Shown: positions 1 to 9,419 of the stretch, one piece after another | Layout of the letters: each line of letters starts with the position of its first letter | Numbering within the stretch: the first letter of the stretch is position 1 | From: Spirochaeta isovalerica | GTDB lineage: Bacteria; Spirochaetota; Spirochaetia; DSM-2461 | Direction: 5' to 3' | Length of the DNA: 64,000 nucleotides | NCBI RefSeq assembly: GCF_014207565.1 | Contig: NZ_JACHGJ010000002.1 | Coordinates: forward strand, 868,001 to 932,000 | Made by a program: the position numbers and the translations under genes | The notes under the pieces: model-generated | What the model saw: only the letters and a program-made list of their open reading frames with translations | Told to the model about the DNA's origin: nothing | The model's database searches: none

Positions 1-2
1 AC

Positions 3-1244
3 AGTTCCATTAAAGATTCCATTTCGCTTATCTGGCCCCGTTACAATGAAATCCTCAATGTGGAACATATCGGAGGAATGGAAGCCAACTTCAAGTATGT
101 AAAGCGCTATGAAGTTCCCGAAGTTCTGAGGGCCATCGGCTATGATCAGAACGGGGAGACCCTTATCAAAGCCAGTACAGGGCTCAATCTTTCCGAATTC
201 GAAGCGGAGGGGCTGAACGGAACGGAAGACCCTCAGATCATGATGCAGTTCAACAGCGAGGCTTTCACCAATCCCGAAGTCATCGATAATACCATCAAAT
301 ACATCGACCGGACCGGAATGTTCTCCAATGAGTTCCTCAATGATTTCAAGCTGATCAATCTGGGGCTGCTGAAGACATTCAAACTGTCTCCCGCAGTCTC
401 CCGGCTCCTCGATCCGCTTTATGACGGCACGGCTATACAGCGGGCCAACACCTATATGTACCGGACGCCCGATTACGCCATGTCGACGGCCCAGGCCTAC
501 CATCCCGGAATGCCGGGAGATCAGCACAGCCTTTTCTCCCTGACCATCAACAACGATTTCAATATCTTCGTTCAGAATCCGGCGGCTTCTCTCAAACCGG
601 ACGGCGCGCTGGGCAATTCGCCCAATTACTGGGTCGGCAACGGCTATCATCCCCATACGGTTCAGGAGAAGAACATCAATATGAGCCTCTGGGTGCTTCC
701 TGAAAAATTGAATCCACTCGGCGATCTGGCGGGCATGGCGAGAAAGATCAACAACTACACCCATGCCTTTTTTCCCCGGCAGTATATGGAACAGGCCATT
801 GTGGAGGACAACTACGCTTTCGGAAAAATCGGCGATGTCTATGTGGCCCTGACGGGAAAAAGCGATCTGGTATATAAACCCTTTGAAGGGACGGCCTATG
901 ATGAAGAGATGATACTGACCGAAGAGTATGATCTCATCCAGGAAGGCCGGGAAACATACTGGATTACCGAAACCGGCACATCCCGGCAGTACGGTGATTT
1001 TGAAACCTTCTGCGATGAAATCCGTTCGCTGGCCGTTTCCTACGAAGATGAAACGCTCAATTATAGAAATCTTCAGCTCACCTATAAGGGAGACTTCCTC
1101 GTCGATAACGAAGCCGTAGACCTGGAATACGACCGCTTTGACTCCAAATACGTCTTTGCGGAAAGAAAAAGCGATGTGATTGAGATCGATTTCGACGGGA
1201 AATCACTTCTTCTCGACTTCAATAACAGCAGGAGGGTATTTTGA
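3..1244 (+). CDS. Unidentified protein of a uronate-degradation operon (5'-partial)
   Basis: The reading frame is already open at the window's first full codon, so the N-terminus lies upstream; an internal GTG at 60 is not needed as a start. About 413 residues are visible. I do not recognise the family: the protein is soluble-looking, rich in aromatic residues, Asn and Asp (for example NYWVGNGYHPH), with no membrane segment, signal peptide or nucleotide-binding motif in the visible part. Its stop overlaps the start of a GH105 hydrolase by four bases, followed by kduI and kduD, so it is translated as part of a pathway for unsaturated uronates from pectin or a glycosaminoglycan-like polymer. 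A polysaccharide lyase or other carbohydrate-active enzyme is a reasonable inference from context only. Confidence 0.75.
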   Translation, partial: SSIKDSISLIWPRYNEILNVEHIGGMEANFKYVKRYEVPEVLRAIGYDQNGETLIKASTGLNLSEFEAEGLNGTEDPQIMMQFNSEAFTNPEVIDNTIKYIDRTGMFSNEFLNDFKLINLGLLKTFKLSPAVSRLLDPLYDGTAIQRANTYMYRTPDYAMSTAQAYHPGMPGDQHSLFSLTINNDFNIFVQNPAASLKPDGALGNSPNYWVGNGYHPHTVQEKNINMSLWVLPEKLNPLGDLAGMARKINNYTHAFFPRQYMEQAIVEDNYAFGKIGDVYVALTGKSDLVYKPFEGTAYDEEMILTEEYDLIQEGRETYWITETGTSRQYGDFETFCDEIRSLAVSYEDETLNYRNLQLTYKGDFLVDNEAVDLEYDRFDSKYVFAERKSDVIEIDFDGKSLLLDFNNSRRVF

Positions 1245-2359
1245 CAAAAGAATTTCAAATGATTCTGCAGCTGGCCGATGACACCACTAAACGGCTGGCC
1301 TATGATTCCATCCCCTGGATGTGGGGCGAAGCTCTCCTCATGCATTCTCTGGGGTTGATCAATGAGCACCTCGGGGAAGACCGGTATACCGATTACATCC
1401 GCAGTTATGCGGACTATCATATAGCGAAGGGATGCCGTATCGATCAGTCCGATACGCTGGCTCCGACTCTGGCGACCTATTATCTCCAGAAGAAGTTTCC
1501 CGGAGCGGGGTACAAGAAAACGACGGACCGCGGTCTCGACTACATAAAAAACTCCGAAAAAATCATACACAATATGCCCAATCATCTGGGGCATTCCCTC
1601 GAAGGGAAACTCTATCCGAAGAGCATCTGGGTCGATTCGATCATGATGTACGGCGTGTTTACGAGCCTCTACGCCAAAGAGCAGGGCGAGCAGTGGCTCA
1701 TGGATTTTGCTAAGAGCCAGCCCTCCTTTTTCCGCCGTTACCTCCAGGACGAGGAGGATAAATTGTTTGTGCACTGCTACTGGACGAAAAGCGGCCGTAA
1801 ATATCCGGAAAAACTGTACTGGGGCCGGGGAAACGGATGGGTCATCGGAGCCATGCCCATGCTTATCGGCAACCTGCCCGAAGGTCCGGAAAAAGAGGAA
1901 TGCAAAGATATCGTCCGGGAAGTGAGCAAAGCGCTCCTCCCTCTCCAGAGAGAAGACGGATACTTCGAGACGCTACTCAACAAACCGGGGACGACCCTGA
2001 AGGAAAGCAGCGCCACGGCCCTGATCGCATCGGGATGGATGCGGGCCGTCCGCGAAGGGTATCTCGATATTTCCTATCTCGATCCCGCCATTCGGGCCTA
2101 CCGGGCGGTTCTCTGTGATCTGGAGAAGCGCGACGGACTGCTCAGCATGGACCATATCAGCGGGCCGACCATTGCCATGCCGCTTATTCCGAAGCTGGGC
2201 TATAAGCTTCAGTATAAAATGCAGAGGTCCAACGACTGGTCCTACGGTCTTGCTGCGCTTTTCTTTGCCGGAATGGAATTTGAAAAAACCGTTTTCGGCG
2301 GCGATTCCAGGCATGAAGTTATATTGGAAAAATTAAACAAGGAAGGTCGGCAGTGCTGA
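1241..2359 (+). CDS. GH105/GH88-family unsaturated glucuronyl or rhamnogalacturonyl hydrolase
   Basis: This 372-residue protein matches the YteR-like family that hydrates and removes the 4,5-unsaturated uronic acid left at chain ends by polysaccharide lyases. Visible family features are the SIWVDSIMM segment, which carries the likely catalytic aspartate, and the YWGRGNGWV segment of the (alpha/alpha)6 barrel; the length is normal. There is no signal peptide, so it should act in the cytoplasm on imported oligosaccharides. Translation starts at a TTG (1241) that overlaps the previous stop as TTGA, with AGGAGGG about six bases upstream. The product feeds KduI and KduD directly downstream. Rhamnogalacturonan versus other uronate substrate cannot be decided from the sequence. 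Confidence 0.88.
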   Translation: MTKEFQMILQLADDTTKRLAYDSIPWMWGEALLMHSLGLINEHLGEDRYTDYIRSYADYHIAKGCRIDQSDTLAPTLATYYLQKKFPGAGYKKTTDRGLDYIKNSEKIIHNMPNHLGHSLEGKLYPKSIWVDSIMMYGVFTSLYAKEQGEQWLMDFAKSQPSFFRRYLQDEEDKLFVHCYWTKSGRKYPEKLYWGRGNGWVIGAMPMLIGNLPEGPEKEECKDIVREVSKALLPLQREDGYFETLLNKPGTTLKESSATALIASGWMRAVREGYLDISYLDPAIRAYRAVLCDLEKRDGLLSMDHISGPTIAMPLIPKLGYKLQYKMQRSNDWSYGLAALFFAGMEFEKTVFGGDSRHEVILEKLNKEGRQC

Positions 2360-2377
2360 CCGGAGGAGAATAAAATA

Positions 2378-3214
2378 ATGAAAATGGATGTGCGATACGC
2401 CAATCACCCGGAAGATGCCAGAAAGTATACAACTGAGGATATCAGACGGCATTTTCTCATCGAAAAGCTTTTTGAGGATGATCAGATCAATCTGACCTAT
2501 TCCCATGTGGACAGAATCATTGCCGGAGGAATCAAGCCCGTAAAAGAGGGATTGAAACTGGAAGCCGGTAAGGAAATGGGCGTCGACTATTTTATGGAGC
2601 GCCGGGAAGTCGGTGTCATCAACATCGGCGGCGACGGAGTCGTGGTTCTCGACGGGAAAGAGTATGAGATCAAATCCCGGGAAGGCGCCTATATCGGAAT
2701 GGGGGTGAAAGAAGTCATCTTTAAAAGTTCTTCAGCTTCCAATCCTGCCAAGTTCTACCTGAACAGTGCACCGGCTCACAAAGCCTATCCCACAACAATT
2801 ATAAATCTTGAAAAGGCCGGGAAAGTGAAGCTCGGCGATCCGGCCAATCTCAATGTGCGGACAATCTATCAGTTTGTTCATCCGGCGGTCTGCGAGAGCT
2901 GCCAGCTGGTTATGGGAATGACAATACTCGAACCGGGGAGCGTCTGGAACACCATGCCCTGCCACACCCACGAGAGAAGAATGGAAGTGTACATGTACTT
3001 CGATATGGCAGAAGAAACCAGAGTCTTCCACTATATGGGGCAGCCCGATGAAACCCGTCACGTCGTCATGGCCAACGAACAGGCCGTCATCTCTCCCAGC
3101 TGGTCCATTCACTCGGGAGTGGGAACCAGCAACTACACCTTTATCTGGGGCATGTGCGGCGAGAACAAGACCTTCGACGATATGGATTTCGTCGATATGA
3201 AAGACCTGAAGTAG
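2378..3214 (+). CDS. kduI: 5-dehydro-4-deoxy-D-glucuronate isomerase
   Basis: KduI converts 5-keto-4-deoxyuronate, formed spontaneously from unsaturated uronic acid, to 3-deoxy-D-glycero-2,5-hexodiulosonate in the cytoplasm. The 278-residue length is typical. The cupin metal site is visible as PCHTHERRMEVYMYF (two His and a Glu, with a further His near the C-terminus). The N-terminal YANHPEDARKYTTEDIR and the FLIEKLFEDDQINLTYSHVD region are characteristic of the family. The start ATG follows GGAGGAG by about eight bases. It lies between the GH105 gene and kduD, giving a coherent three-step route to 2-keto-3-deoxygluconate. Confidence 0.95.
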   Translation: MKMDVRYANHPEDARKYTTEDIRRHFLIEKLFEDDQINLTYSHVDRIIAGGIKPVKEGLKLEAGKEMGVDYFMERREVGVINIGGDGVVVLDGKEYEIKSREGAYIGMGVKEVIFKSSSASNPAKFYLNSAPAHKAYPTTIINLEKAGKVKLGDPANLNVRTIYQFVHPAVCESCQLVMGMTILEPGSVWNTMPCHTHERRMEVYMYFDMAEETRVFHYMGQPDETRHVVMANEQAVISPSWSIHSGVGTSNYTFIWGMCGENKTFDDMDFVDMKDLK

Positions 3215-3226
3215 GAGGGGCAGATA

Positions 3227-3988
3227 ATGATACTGGATCAATTTAATCTGGAAGGAAAAACCGCTATCGTGACCGGGGCTTCCCGGGGGCTCGGGCAGGG
3301 GATTGCTATTGCATTGGCCGAAGCGGGATGTCATATCGTGGGAGTCAGTACGAAAAACTCCGCCGAAACGGAAAAACAGGTCCTCGAGCTCGGGAGAGGC
3401 TATCTCGATCTGGCGTGCGATCTGTCGTCAACCGACGGACTGGACGGCGTCATCGAAAAAGCAGTTGAGAAATTCGGCTCTGTTGACATTCTGGTCAATA
3501 ATTCGGGAATCATCCGACGGAACGAAGCTATCGACTTTTCCGAGAAAGACTGGGACGATGTCATGAATGTCAATCTGAAGAGCGCCTTCTTTCTGGCCCA
3601 GAAAGCGGCCAGGCAGATGATAAAACAGGGACGGGGCGGAAAGATCATCAATATCGCCTCCATGCTCTCCTATCAGGGCGGTATACGCGTTCCCTCCTAC
3701 ACGTCGAGCAAATCGGGCATGAAGGGACTGACCATGGCCCTGGCCAATGAATGGGCTCAGCACGGGATTACTGTCAACGGAATCGCGCCCGGATATATGG
3801 CGACCGACAATACGCAGGCTCTCCAGGACGATCCGGTTCGGAGCAAACAGATCCTCGAGAGAATTCCCGTCGGACGGTGGGGAAAGCCTTCCGATCTGGG
3901 CGGCGCAGCGGTTTTCCTGGCGTCTCCGGCCTCCGATTATGTCAATGGCTACACCATCGCCGTCGACGGAGGATGGCTGTCCCGGTAA
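3227..3988 (+). CDS. kduD: 2-dehydro-3-deoxy-D-gluconate 5-dehydrogenase (SDR family)
   Basis: This 253-residue short-chain dehydrogenase reduces the KduI product to 2-keto-3-deoxygluconate with NAD(P)H. The cofactor motif TGASRGLGQG is near residue 17, NNSG is at about 90, and the catalytic Ser/Tyr-x3-Lys appears as ASML...SYTSSKSGM. The C-terminal VNGYTIAVDGGW is the usual SDR ending. SDR substrate calls are normally weak, but the position immediately after kduI makes KduD likely. The start at 3227 has a GGAGGGG Shine-Dalgarno. It appears to be the last gene of the operon; no strong terminator follows. Confidence 0.9.
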   Translation: MILDQFNLEGKTAIVTGASRGLGQGIAIALAEAGCHIVGVSTKNSAETEKQVLELGRGYLDLACDLSSTDGLDGVIEKAVEKFGSVDILVNNSGIIRRNEAIDFSEKDWDDVMNVNLKSAFFLAQKAARQMIKQGRGGKIINIASMLSYQGGIRVPSYTSSKSGMKGLTMALANEWAQHGITVNGIAPGYMATDNTQALQDDPVRSKQILERIPVGRWGKPSDLGGAAVFLASPASDYVNGYTIAVDGGWLSR

Positions 3989-4015
3989 CTTCGGTGTAAG
4001 AAAAAAAGCCTTTCT

Positions 4016-4045
4016 TTTTCAGCCCATTCCTTCATGTACTATAAT
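4016..4045 (+). promoter_or_regulatory. Candidate sigma-70 promoter of the sensor kinase
   Basis: A perfect TATAAT lies at 4040-4045, with a weak -35 TTTTCA at 4016-4021 and an 18-base spacer. It falls in the 83-base gap between kduD and the kinase gene, so the two-component pair can be transcribed separately from the uronate operon. The -35 match is only four of six. Confidence 0.45.
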
Positions 4046-4071
4046 TAAATTATCACTGAAGAAGGCTGGCG

Positions 4072-6360
4072 TTGAAAATGAAAGGCAAAATATTCCTGTT
4101 TACACTCTTTTTACTGGCGGGCTTTTCTCTCTATCCGGAAAATATCTCATCTGTTCTGAGTCAGGCGGAACAGGACTGGCTGCAGGATCATAATGAAATC
4201 CTCTTTGTCAGCCAGACCGATTATCCTCCTTTTGAGTTCAAAGGGGAGGAGGATTCCAGCGATGGAATGAGCATCGAGCTGATACGGTGGATTGCGACGG
4301 AATTCGGTTTTAAAGCCCGATTCCGTCATATGTCTTTTCAACAGGCTCAGGAAGCTGTGCTCAATAGAGAAGCCGATGCGCTGACAAGCCTTTTCTACAG
4401 TGAAAAACGCGATGAAAGATTTGATTTTACACCTCTTACCTGGGAAGTTCCGGCGCTGATTTTCGTTCAGAGCGACAGACCCGATATCCGGTCCCTGGAA
4501 GACCTGCGGAACAGGCGGGTGGCCATGCAGCGGGGAGACTACGCGGAGGAATATCTATTGCAGAAAGGGATCACAGCTACGATCTTGCCAACCGATACTT
4601 TTGCCGAAGCCGTCAATCTGGTAATCGCTGGAAAAGCCGATGCGGTCATAGGTGATAAGCAGATCGTTTTGTATCATCTTTTCAGCAGCAATCTCATGGA
4701 TAAAGTCAAATCGGTAGGCGACCCTCTGTATATCGGCCAGAATTCCATAGCCGTTGTCGAAGGCAACAGTTTGCTTCAGTCTATTCTCAAAGAAGGGGTC
4801 ATACTGGCAAGGGAGAACGGAATATTTGATAAGATCGACCGGAAATGGACCGGTGTCCGCTACAGCGATTCCCGGACATGGCTGGAAAAGAACCAGACGT
4901 TTCTGATCATCGCCATGATTTCGATTCTGATCATCATGGGTCTTATCATCTTCTGGATCCTGCAGCTGAGAAGCCTTGTCGCGAAGCGAACCGATGAACT
5001 GAAAAGAAACGAATTGCATCTCCAGTCTCTCTTCGATTCCGTCCCCGATCTGTTATGGCTGAAAGACAGCAAGGGGAAATATCTGAAATGTAATAACAGA
5101 TACCGTCAATTCCTGGGTCTCGATGAAAGCCGGATCAGGGGAAAAACGGACCATGATTTTTTCAGTAAGGATAAAGCGGATCTTTACTCGGAATACGACA
5201 GAATCGCAATGGAAAAAGGAGAAGCATCCTATATCGCCAATATTCAGTACAAGAATGACGGCCACGGTGAAACTGTCGAAGTTATTAAAAACTCCCTTCA
5301 CGATGAAAAAGGGAATCTGGTCGGCATTTTAAGCATTGCTCACGATATTACAGAGCGTCTGGAAGCTGAAACCTTTCTCGATACCATAGTAGAGAATATA
5401 CCCAACATGATATTTGTCAAAGATGCCGAAACGCTCCGGTTCATTCGTTTTAACAAGGCCGCCGAAAGAATTGTGGGATATTCCGCCGAAGAGCTGAAAG
5501 GGAAAAACGATTATGATTTCTTTCCCAGGGATGAAGCGGATTTTTTTACCCGTAAGGACCGTGAAGCTCTGGAGCGGACAGAAATCACCGATATTGCCGA
5601 AGAGCCGATACAATCGAGAGACGGTCAGACCAAAATCCTCCATACACAGAAAATCTCCATCCGCAATAAAGAGGGAAAGCCTGTCTATCTTCTGGGAATT
5701 TCCGAAGATATCACCGAGCGGAAACAGATTGAGAATGAAATGCGCAAAACTCTGAAGGAAAAGGAAATCCTTCTCAAGGAAGTTCATCACAGAGTTAAGA
5801 ATAACCTTCAGGTTGTGTCCAGCCTGCTAAGTCTTCAATCGGAAAAAACAAAAGATCTTCAGGCACTGGAAGCCTTTGCCGAGGCGGAGAACAAAGTCAA
5901 ATCCATGTCTCTCGTTCATGAAATCCTCTATAAATCGGAAAATTTTGACAGGATACCAATCAGGAAGTACCTGGAAAACCTGATGAATCATCTGAGAGAG
6001 ATGTATGTGGGGCGGAATATTGATATTGCCATGAATGCGGAAGATATCGATATACAGCTGGAAAACGCTGTATCCTGTGGTCTGATTTTCACGGAACTGC
6101 TTTCAAATTCCTACAAACACGCTTTTGGGGAAAGTGAGAGCGGATCGGTAAAAATCGAAGTGCGCCGTATTCCGGAGGGTAAGATTCAAGCTGAAGTTTC
6201 CGATAATGGATGCGGGCTACCTGATGATTTTAACCCCGATGTAACCGCATCCATGGGAATCCGTCTGATTATTGATCTGATCGAGGGACAACTGGAAGGG
6301 GAGTGGTCCGTCAAAAAAGATAAGGGAACGGTCTGGATCTTTACCTGGCCCAATGGATGA
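4072..6360 (+). CDS. Histidine kinase with periplasmic solute-binding sensor, two PAS domains
   Basis: The order is: signal peptide (about 1-22), a family-3 solute-binding domain (about 35-262, beginning FVSQTDYPPFEFKG), one membrane helix (about 278-298), two PAS domains (about 310-430 and 435-555), then a HisKA_2-type dimerisation domain with phospho-acceptor EVHHRVKNNLQVV and an HATPase domain with FTELLSNSYKHAF. The periplasmic domain resembles amino-acid-binding proteins, so a small solute probably sets kinase activity. GAAGG at 4061-4065 sits six bases before a TTG (4072) and twelve before an ATG (4078), so either could be the start. The next gene, 15 bases downstream, is a response regulator and its likely partner. 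Confidence 0.88.
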   Translation: MKMKGKIFLFTLFLLAGFSLYPENISSVLSQAEQDWLQDHNEILFVSQTDYPPFEFKGEEDSSDGMSIELIRWIATEFGFKARFRHMSFQQAQEAVLNREADALTSLFYSEKRDERFDFTPLTWEVPALIFVQSDRPDIRSLEDLRNRRVAMQRGDYAEEYLLQKGITATILPTDTFAEAVNLVIAGKADAVIGDKQIVLYHLFSSNLMDKVKSVGDPLYIGQNSIAVVEGNSLLQSILKEGVILARENGIFDKIDRKWTGVRYSDSRTWLEKNQTFLIIAMISILIIMGLIIFWILQLRSLVAKRTDELKRNELHLQSLFDSVPDLLWLKDSKGKYLKCNNRYRQFLGLDESRIRGKTDHDFFSKDKADLYSEYDRIAMEKGEASYIANIQYKNDGHGETVEVIKNSLHDEKGNLVGILSIAHDITERLEAETFLDTIVENIPNMIFVKDAETLRFIRFNKAAERIVGYSAEELKGKNDYDFFPRDEADFFTRKDREALERTEITDIAEEPIQSRDGQTKILHTQKISIRNKEGKPVYLLGISEDITERKQIENEMRKTLKEKEILLKEVHHRVKNNLQVVSSLLSLQSEKTKDLQALEAFAEAENKVKSMSLVHEILYKSENFDRIPIRKYLENLMNHLREMYVGRNIDIAMNAEDIDIQLENAVSCGLIFTELLSNSYKHAFGESESGSVKIEVRRIPEGKIQAEVSDNGCGLPDDFNPDVTASMGIRLIIDLIEGQLEGEWSVKKDKGTVWIFTWPNG

Positions 6361-6375
6361 ACGGAGGACAAACCG

Positions 6376-7392
6376 GTGACAACAGCAAAGGTATTAATTG
6401 TCGAAGATGAAGTGATTGTCAGCACCGATCTGAGCCGGAAACTCAATAAAATGGGGTATGTCGTAACAGGCTGTGTCCGCTATGGAGAAAGAGCTCTAGA
6501 AACGGCCCGCGAGACAGCGCCGGATATCGTCCTGATGGATGTCCATTTAAAGGGAGATATGGATGGTACCGAAGCGGCGGAACAGATTACCGCCGAACTT
6601 GATCTGCCGGTTATATTTATGACGGCATTTTCCGATGAGGAAACCATTGCCCGCGCTAAAAAAAGCAGCCCCTATTCCTATCTGACAAAACCCATTCGCC
6701 TTGAAGAGATGAAAATCAATCTTGAAATGACTCTTTACAAAGTGAATGCCGAAAAGAGGCTGAAAGATCAGGAACTCTTTTTCCGGACGATCGCTGATCA
6801 TACTTATGACTGGGAAACCTGGGTCGGAGCGGAAGGAGAGTTGATTTATACATCGCCCTCATGCCTCAGGATGACCGGATACAGGAAGGAGCAGTTCGAA
6901 GCAGACCCCGATCTTCTTTATTCCATAATGGAGCCCGCTGACGGTCTGGATCCGGTACCGGAATTTAAAGCCCACCGTCATGATAAATCAAAGAAAATGG
7001 TTATGGAATTTTCTCTTAAAAAGGCTGACGGCAGTATAATATGGGTGGAGCATATCTGTCAGCCCGTATTCTCTTTCGAAGGCAGGTATCTGGGGCGGAG
7101 AGCAAGCAACAGGGATATCACCGAGAGAAAAACCGCCGAGAAGGCCAGAGAGGAACTGATCGGCGAACTGCAGCAGGCTATGGAGAGCATAAAAACCCTG
7201 AACGGTTTACTGCCCATATGCAGCCACTGCAAGAAGATCCGTGACGATGAGGGGTACTGGAATCAGGTCGAGACATATGTGAGCAAATATACCGGAGCCG
7301 AGTTCTCTCATGGTTTATGCCCCGACTGCGCCAGGGAGATCTACCCGAAATATTTCCACGATGGGGGAGATCAGGGAAAATCGGAGAACTGA
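6376..7392 (+). CDS. Response regulator with PAS domain and C-terminal CxxC...CxxC module
   Basis: A receiver domain (about 1-120, phospho-aspartate in DIVLMDVHLKG) is followed by a PAS/PAC domain (about 130-255), a short coiled coil and a C-terminal module of about 50 residues with LPICSHCKKIRDD and a second CPDC motif. That module is found at the end of many PAS and receiver proteins of spirochaetes and deltaproteobacteria; a metal-binding role is likely but I know of no established function. There is no DNA-binding domain, so output is probably protein-protein. The GTG start (6376) follows CGGAGG. It is the likely partner of the upstream kinase. Its 3' end overlaps the convergent AAA+ regulator gene by 22 bases. 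Confidence 0.87.
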   Translation: MTTAKVLIVEDEVIVSTDLSRKLNKMGYVVTGCVRYGERALETARETAPDIVLMDVHLKGDMDGTEAAEQITAELDLPVIFMTAFSDEETIARAKKSSPYSYLTKPIRLEEMKINLEMTLYKVNAEKRLKDQELFFRTIADHTYDWETWVGAEGELIYTSPSCLRMTGYRKEQFEADPDLLYSIMEPADGLDPVPEFKAHRHDKSKKMVMEFSLKKADGSIIWVEHICQPVFSFEGRYLGRRASNRDITERKTAEKAREELIGELQQAMESIKTLNGLLPICSHCKKIRDDEGYWNQVETYVSKYTGAEFSHGLCPDCAREIYPKYFHDGGDQGKSEN

Positions 7393-9299
7393 CGCTTCGA
7401 TGAGCTGTCCCCTGTTCCCAGAGCTTGTCTGCCTTTTTCCGATATGAACAGACCGTATCTTCCTTTTTCCTTTCTGACAAAATCCTCCGCAGTCAATTCC
7501 TTGAGAATCCGCCGGATTTGAGCCTCGGTTAATCTTTCTCCCATTTTATCCGTTAGTATTGTCAGTTTGGCGCGTCCGGTTACAATTCCTTTTTTATTAA
7601 GCTGTTCAATCGCCATAAGAACTGACCGGGAAGCCTTTGGTAGTTCCCTATCATATTTCCTTTGATCGGGAATCATCCCTTCGGGCAGGCATGCCAATGT
7701 CAGGACATCTGTCTCGGCCAGTGCTGACATCGTTCTGACCGTATTGATAAGCTCATTGATATTTCCGGACCAGCAGCAGCTTTTCAGATAGGAGATAAGC
7801 TCTCTGTCAACTTTCAGTTTAACTCCGGTTTTCTTTAACTCTGCTTTGAGAATCAGAGGAATATCATCCTCTCTATCTCTTAAGGGCGGTATATAGAGGT
7901 AACTCTCTTTCAGTTTGTAATACAGTTCGGGTAAAAAGGCTCCACTTTCCACTTTCTTATAGAAATCGCCGCTCACGGTTGAAATAATGCGCTTTTTTTC
8001 CGGTGTGTGAATCAGGAAGAACAGAAGTTTTTTCTGGAGATCCAGGGGAAGGAGATCCGCTTCGCTGAGTATGACCGTCCCCTCATCTCTATCGGATACA
8101 AGGGCTTCGATTTCACTTTCCATCTGCTCCCTGTCCAGAGCTTCGAGCCGAACGGTCTGACAGACCTGCTGCTTTCTGTGAGAGCTGTTGCTGATGGCCC
8201 GGGCCAGAAGCTTCCTGCCTGTCCCCTTTTCCCCTTCTATGAGAATATTGAAGTTCGAGAGCGAGAGTTTCTCTGCCTGTTTTTTCATTCGGGAAAATGA
8301 TTCGCTTTTACCGATCAGATGATCAAAAGCCACCCGTTCCCGATGAACCGTTTCCTCCATGTCTCCCCGGGAAAAAACGATGCTGCAGATATAGGTACTG
8401 CTGTTTTCGTGTAGAGTTTTTCTGACGGAAAAGTGCTTTCCTCCTGCGTAGAACCGCCCGCCTTCTTCCTTCCGGCTTTTAAGGAGAAAACTCAGCAGCT
8501 CCTTTGAGTCGAATATCTCAGACAGCCTGTACCCTACGGGACTTTCCAATCCCGGCGTAAGGGAAGATCGGAAGTTTTCGTTGGCCATCAGGACGGTTCC
8601 AGATGTGTCATAAGTCAGGATGCCTTCGCCGGAACCTTCGAGCAGCATGATGAGCTGACTGTTCAGCTTGTTTATTTTCTGCGAGTAAGCCGACACTTTA
8701 GCCGATGTGCTGACGATTTTTTTCAGATAGCGAAATGAAGGCGCTTCGATTTCATCGGGGGATATTTCCAGGCAGGAGAGGATCGCCGCGAGAGTCGGAT
8801 AATCGAAAACCCGCGAACCGAGGTCGTAGGCTTTGCTGACTTCCGGCGGAACCAGATGGGTTTCTCCGGCTGTTATGGCTGTTTTGATTCCCTCCGTTTC
8901 CAGTAGAGGGGGATAGCAGGGTTTGTAATTGAATTGATTAAAACCGATTTTCTTCAGAGCTTCTATGCTCTCTTCAGCTGATTCTCTGTCATCATTGATA
9001 AAGAGAATGTCTGTTCCTGCCGGTATGGTCACAAGGCTGTCTATGCCCTTGTGGCTTATGGTTCTCCGTCCGCTGATAAATCTGCCGGCTTTCAACCGGT
9101 TTATCTTTTCCCGGGCTTCTTCTTCGAGAGACCGGCTTGAAAAGATTATCAGGTCCGATTCAACTGATTCGGGACAGAATTCATCGAGAACAATCAGTGA
9201 GAATGTCTGTTCTTTATTGAGATAGAGCTGCAGCTGTTCGGAGAGGGAATCTCCCGTATCCCGGCTTCCGGAAATAAGAGTAATGGATTTATTTTTCAT
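7371..9299 (-). CDS. AAA+ regulator of sigma-54-activator type lacking GAFTGA, with winged-helix C-terminus
   Basis: Residues 1-190 form a sensor region resembling those of regulators found beside dipeptide/dicarboxylate transporter genes. A PAS-like segment (about 215-310) precedes an AAA+ domain related to sigma-54 activators: Walker A GEKGTGRK, a degenerate Walker B LSEADLL in place of the usual LDEIGEM, and the arginine-finger region LPELYYKLKE. The GAFTGA loop that contacts sigma-54 is absent; the segment between Walker A and B is short and unrelated. The C-terminus (about 560-630) looks like a winged helix rather than the Fis-type helix. It is divergent from the YfcC carrier and isoaspartyl dipeptidase genes and probably regulates them. 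No Shine-Dalgarno sequence is obvious. Confidence 0.82.
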   Translation of the reverse strand: MKNKSITLISGSRDTGDSLSEQLQLYLNKEQTFSLIVLDEFCPESVESDLIIFSSRSLEEEAREKINRLKAGRFISGRRTISHKGIDSLVTIPAGTDILFINDDRESAEESIEALKKIGFNQFNYKPCYPPLLETEGIKTAITAGETHLVPPEVSKAYDLGSRVFDYPTLAAILSCLEISPDEIEAPSFRYLKKIVSTSAKVSAYSQKINKLNSQLIMLLEGSGEGILTYDTSGTVLMANENFRSSLTPGLESPVGYRLSEIFDSKELLSFLLKSRKEEGGRFYAGGKHFSVRKTLHENSSTYICSIVFSRGDMEETVHRERVAFDHLIGKSESFSRMKKQAEKLSLSNFNILIEGEKGTGRKLLARAISNSSHRKQQVCQTVRLEALDREQMESEIEALVSDRDEGTVILSEADLLPLDLQKKLLFFLIHTPEKKRIISTVSGDFYKKVESGAFLPELYYKLKESYLYIPPLRDREDDIPLILKAELKKTGVKLKVDRELISYLKSCCWSGNINELINTVRTMSALAETDVLTLACLPEGMIPDQRKYDRELPKASRSVLMAIEQLNKKGIVTGRAKLTILTDKMGERLTEAQIRRILKELTAEDFVRKEKGRYGLFISEKGRQALGTGDSSSKRQFSDFP

Positions 9300-9419
9300 A
9301 ATATATAACCAGAATAACCTGAAAATCTCAAAAAGATAACCAAATATTCGTTATTTTGAAAAATCTGATAGGGAAAAGTGATCAGTATTGATGAAATTTT
9401 CTTTTTAAAAACCTCCGCC

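Noticed and set aside
3997-4021. A-run/T-run hairpin after kduD
   Set aside because: The stem is only A:T pairs with a short loop; too weak to call a terminator.
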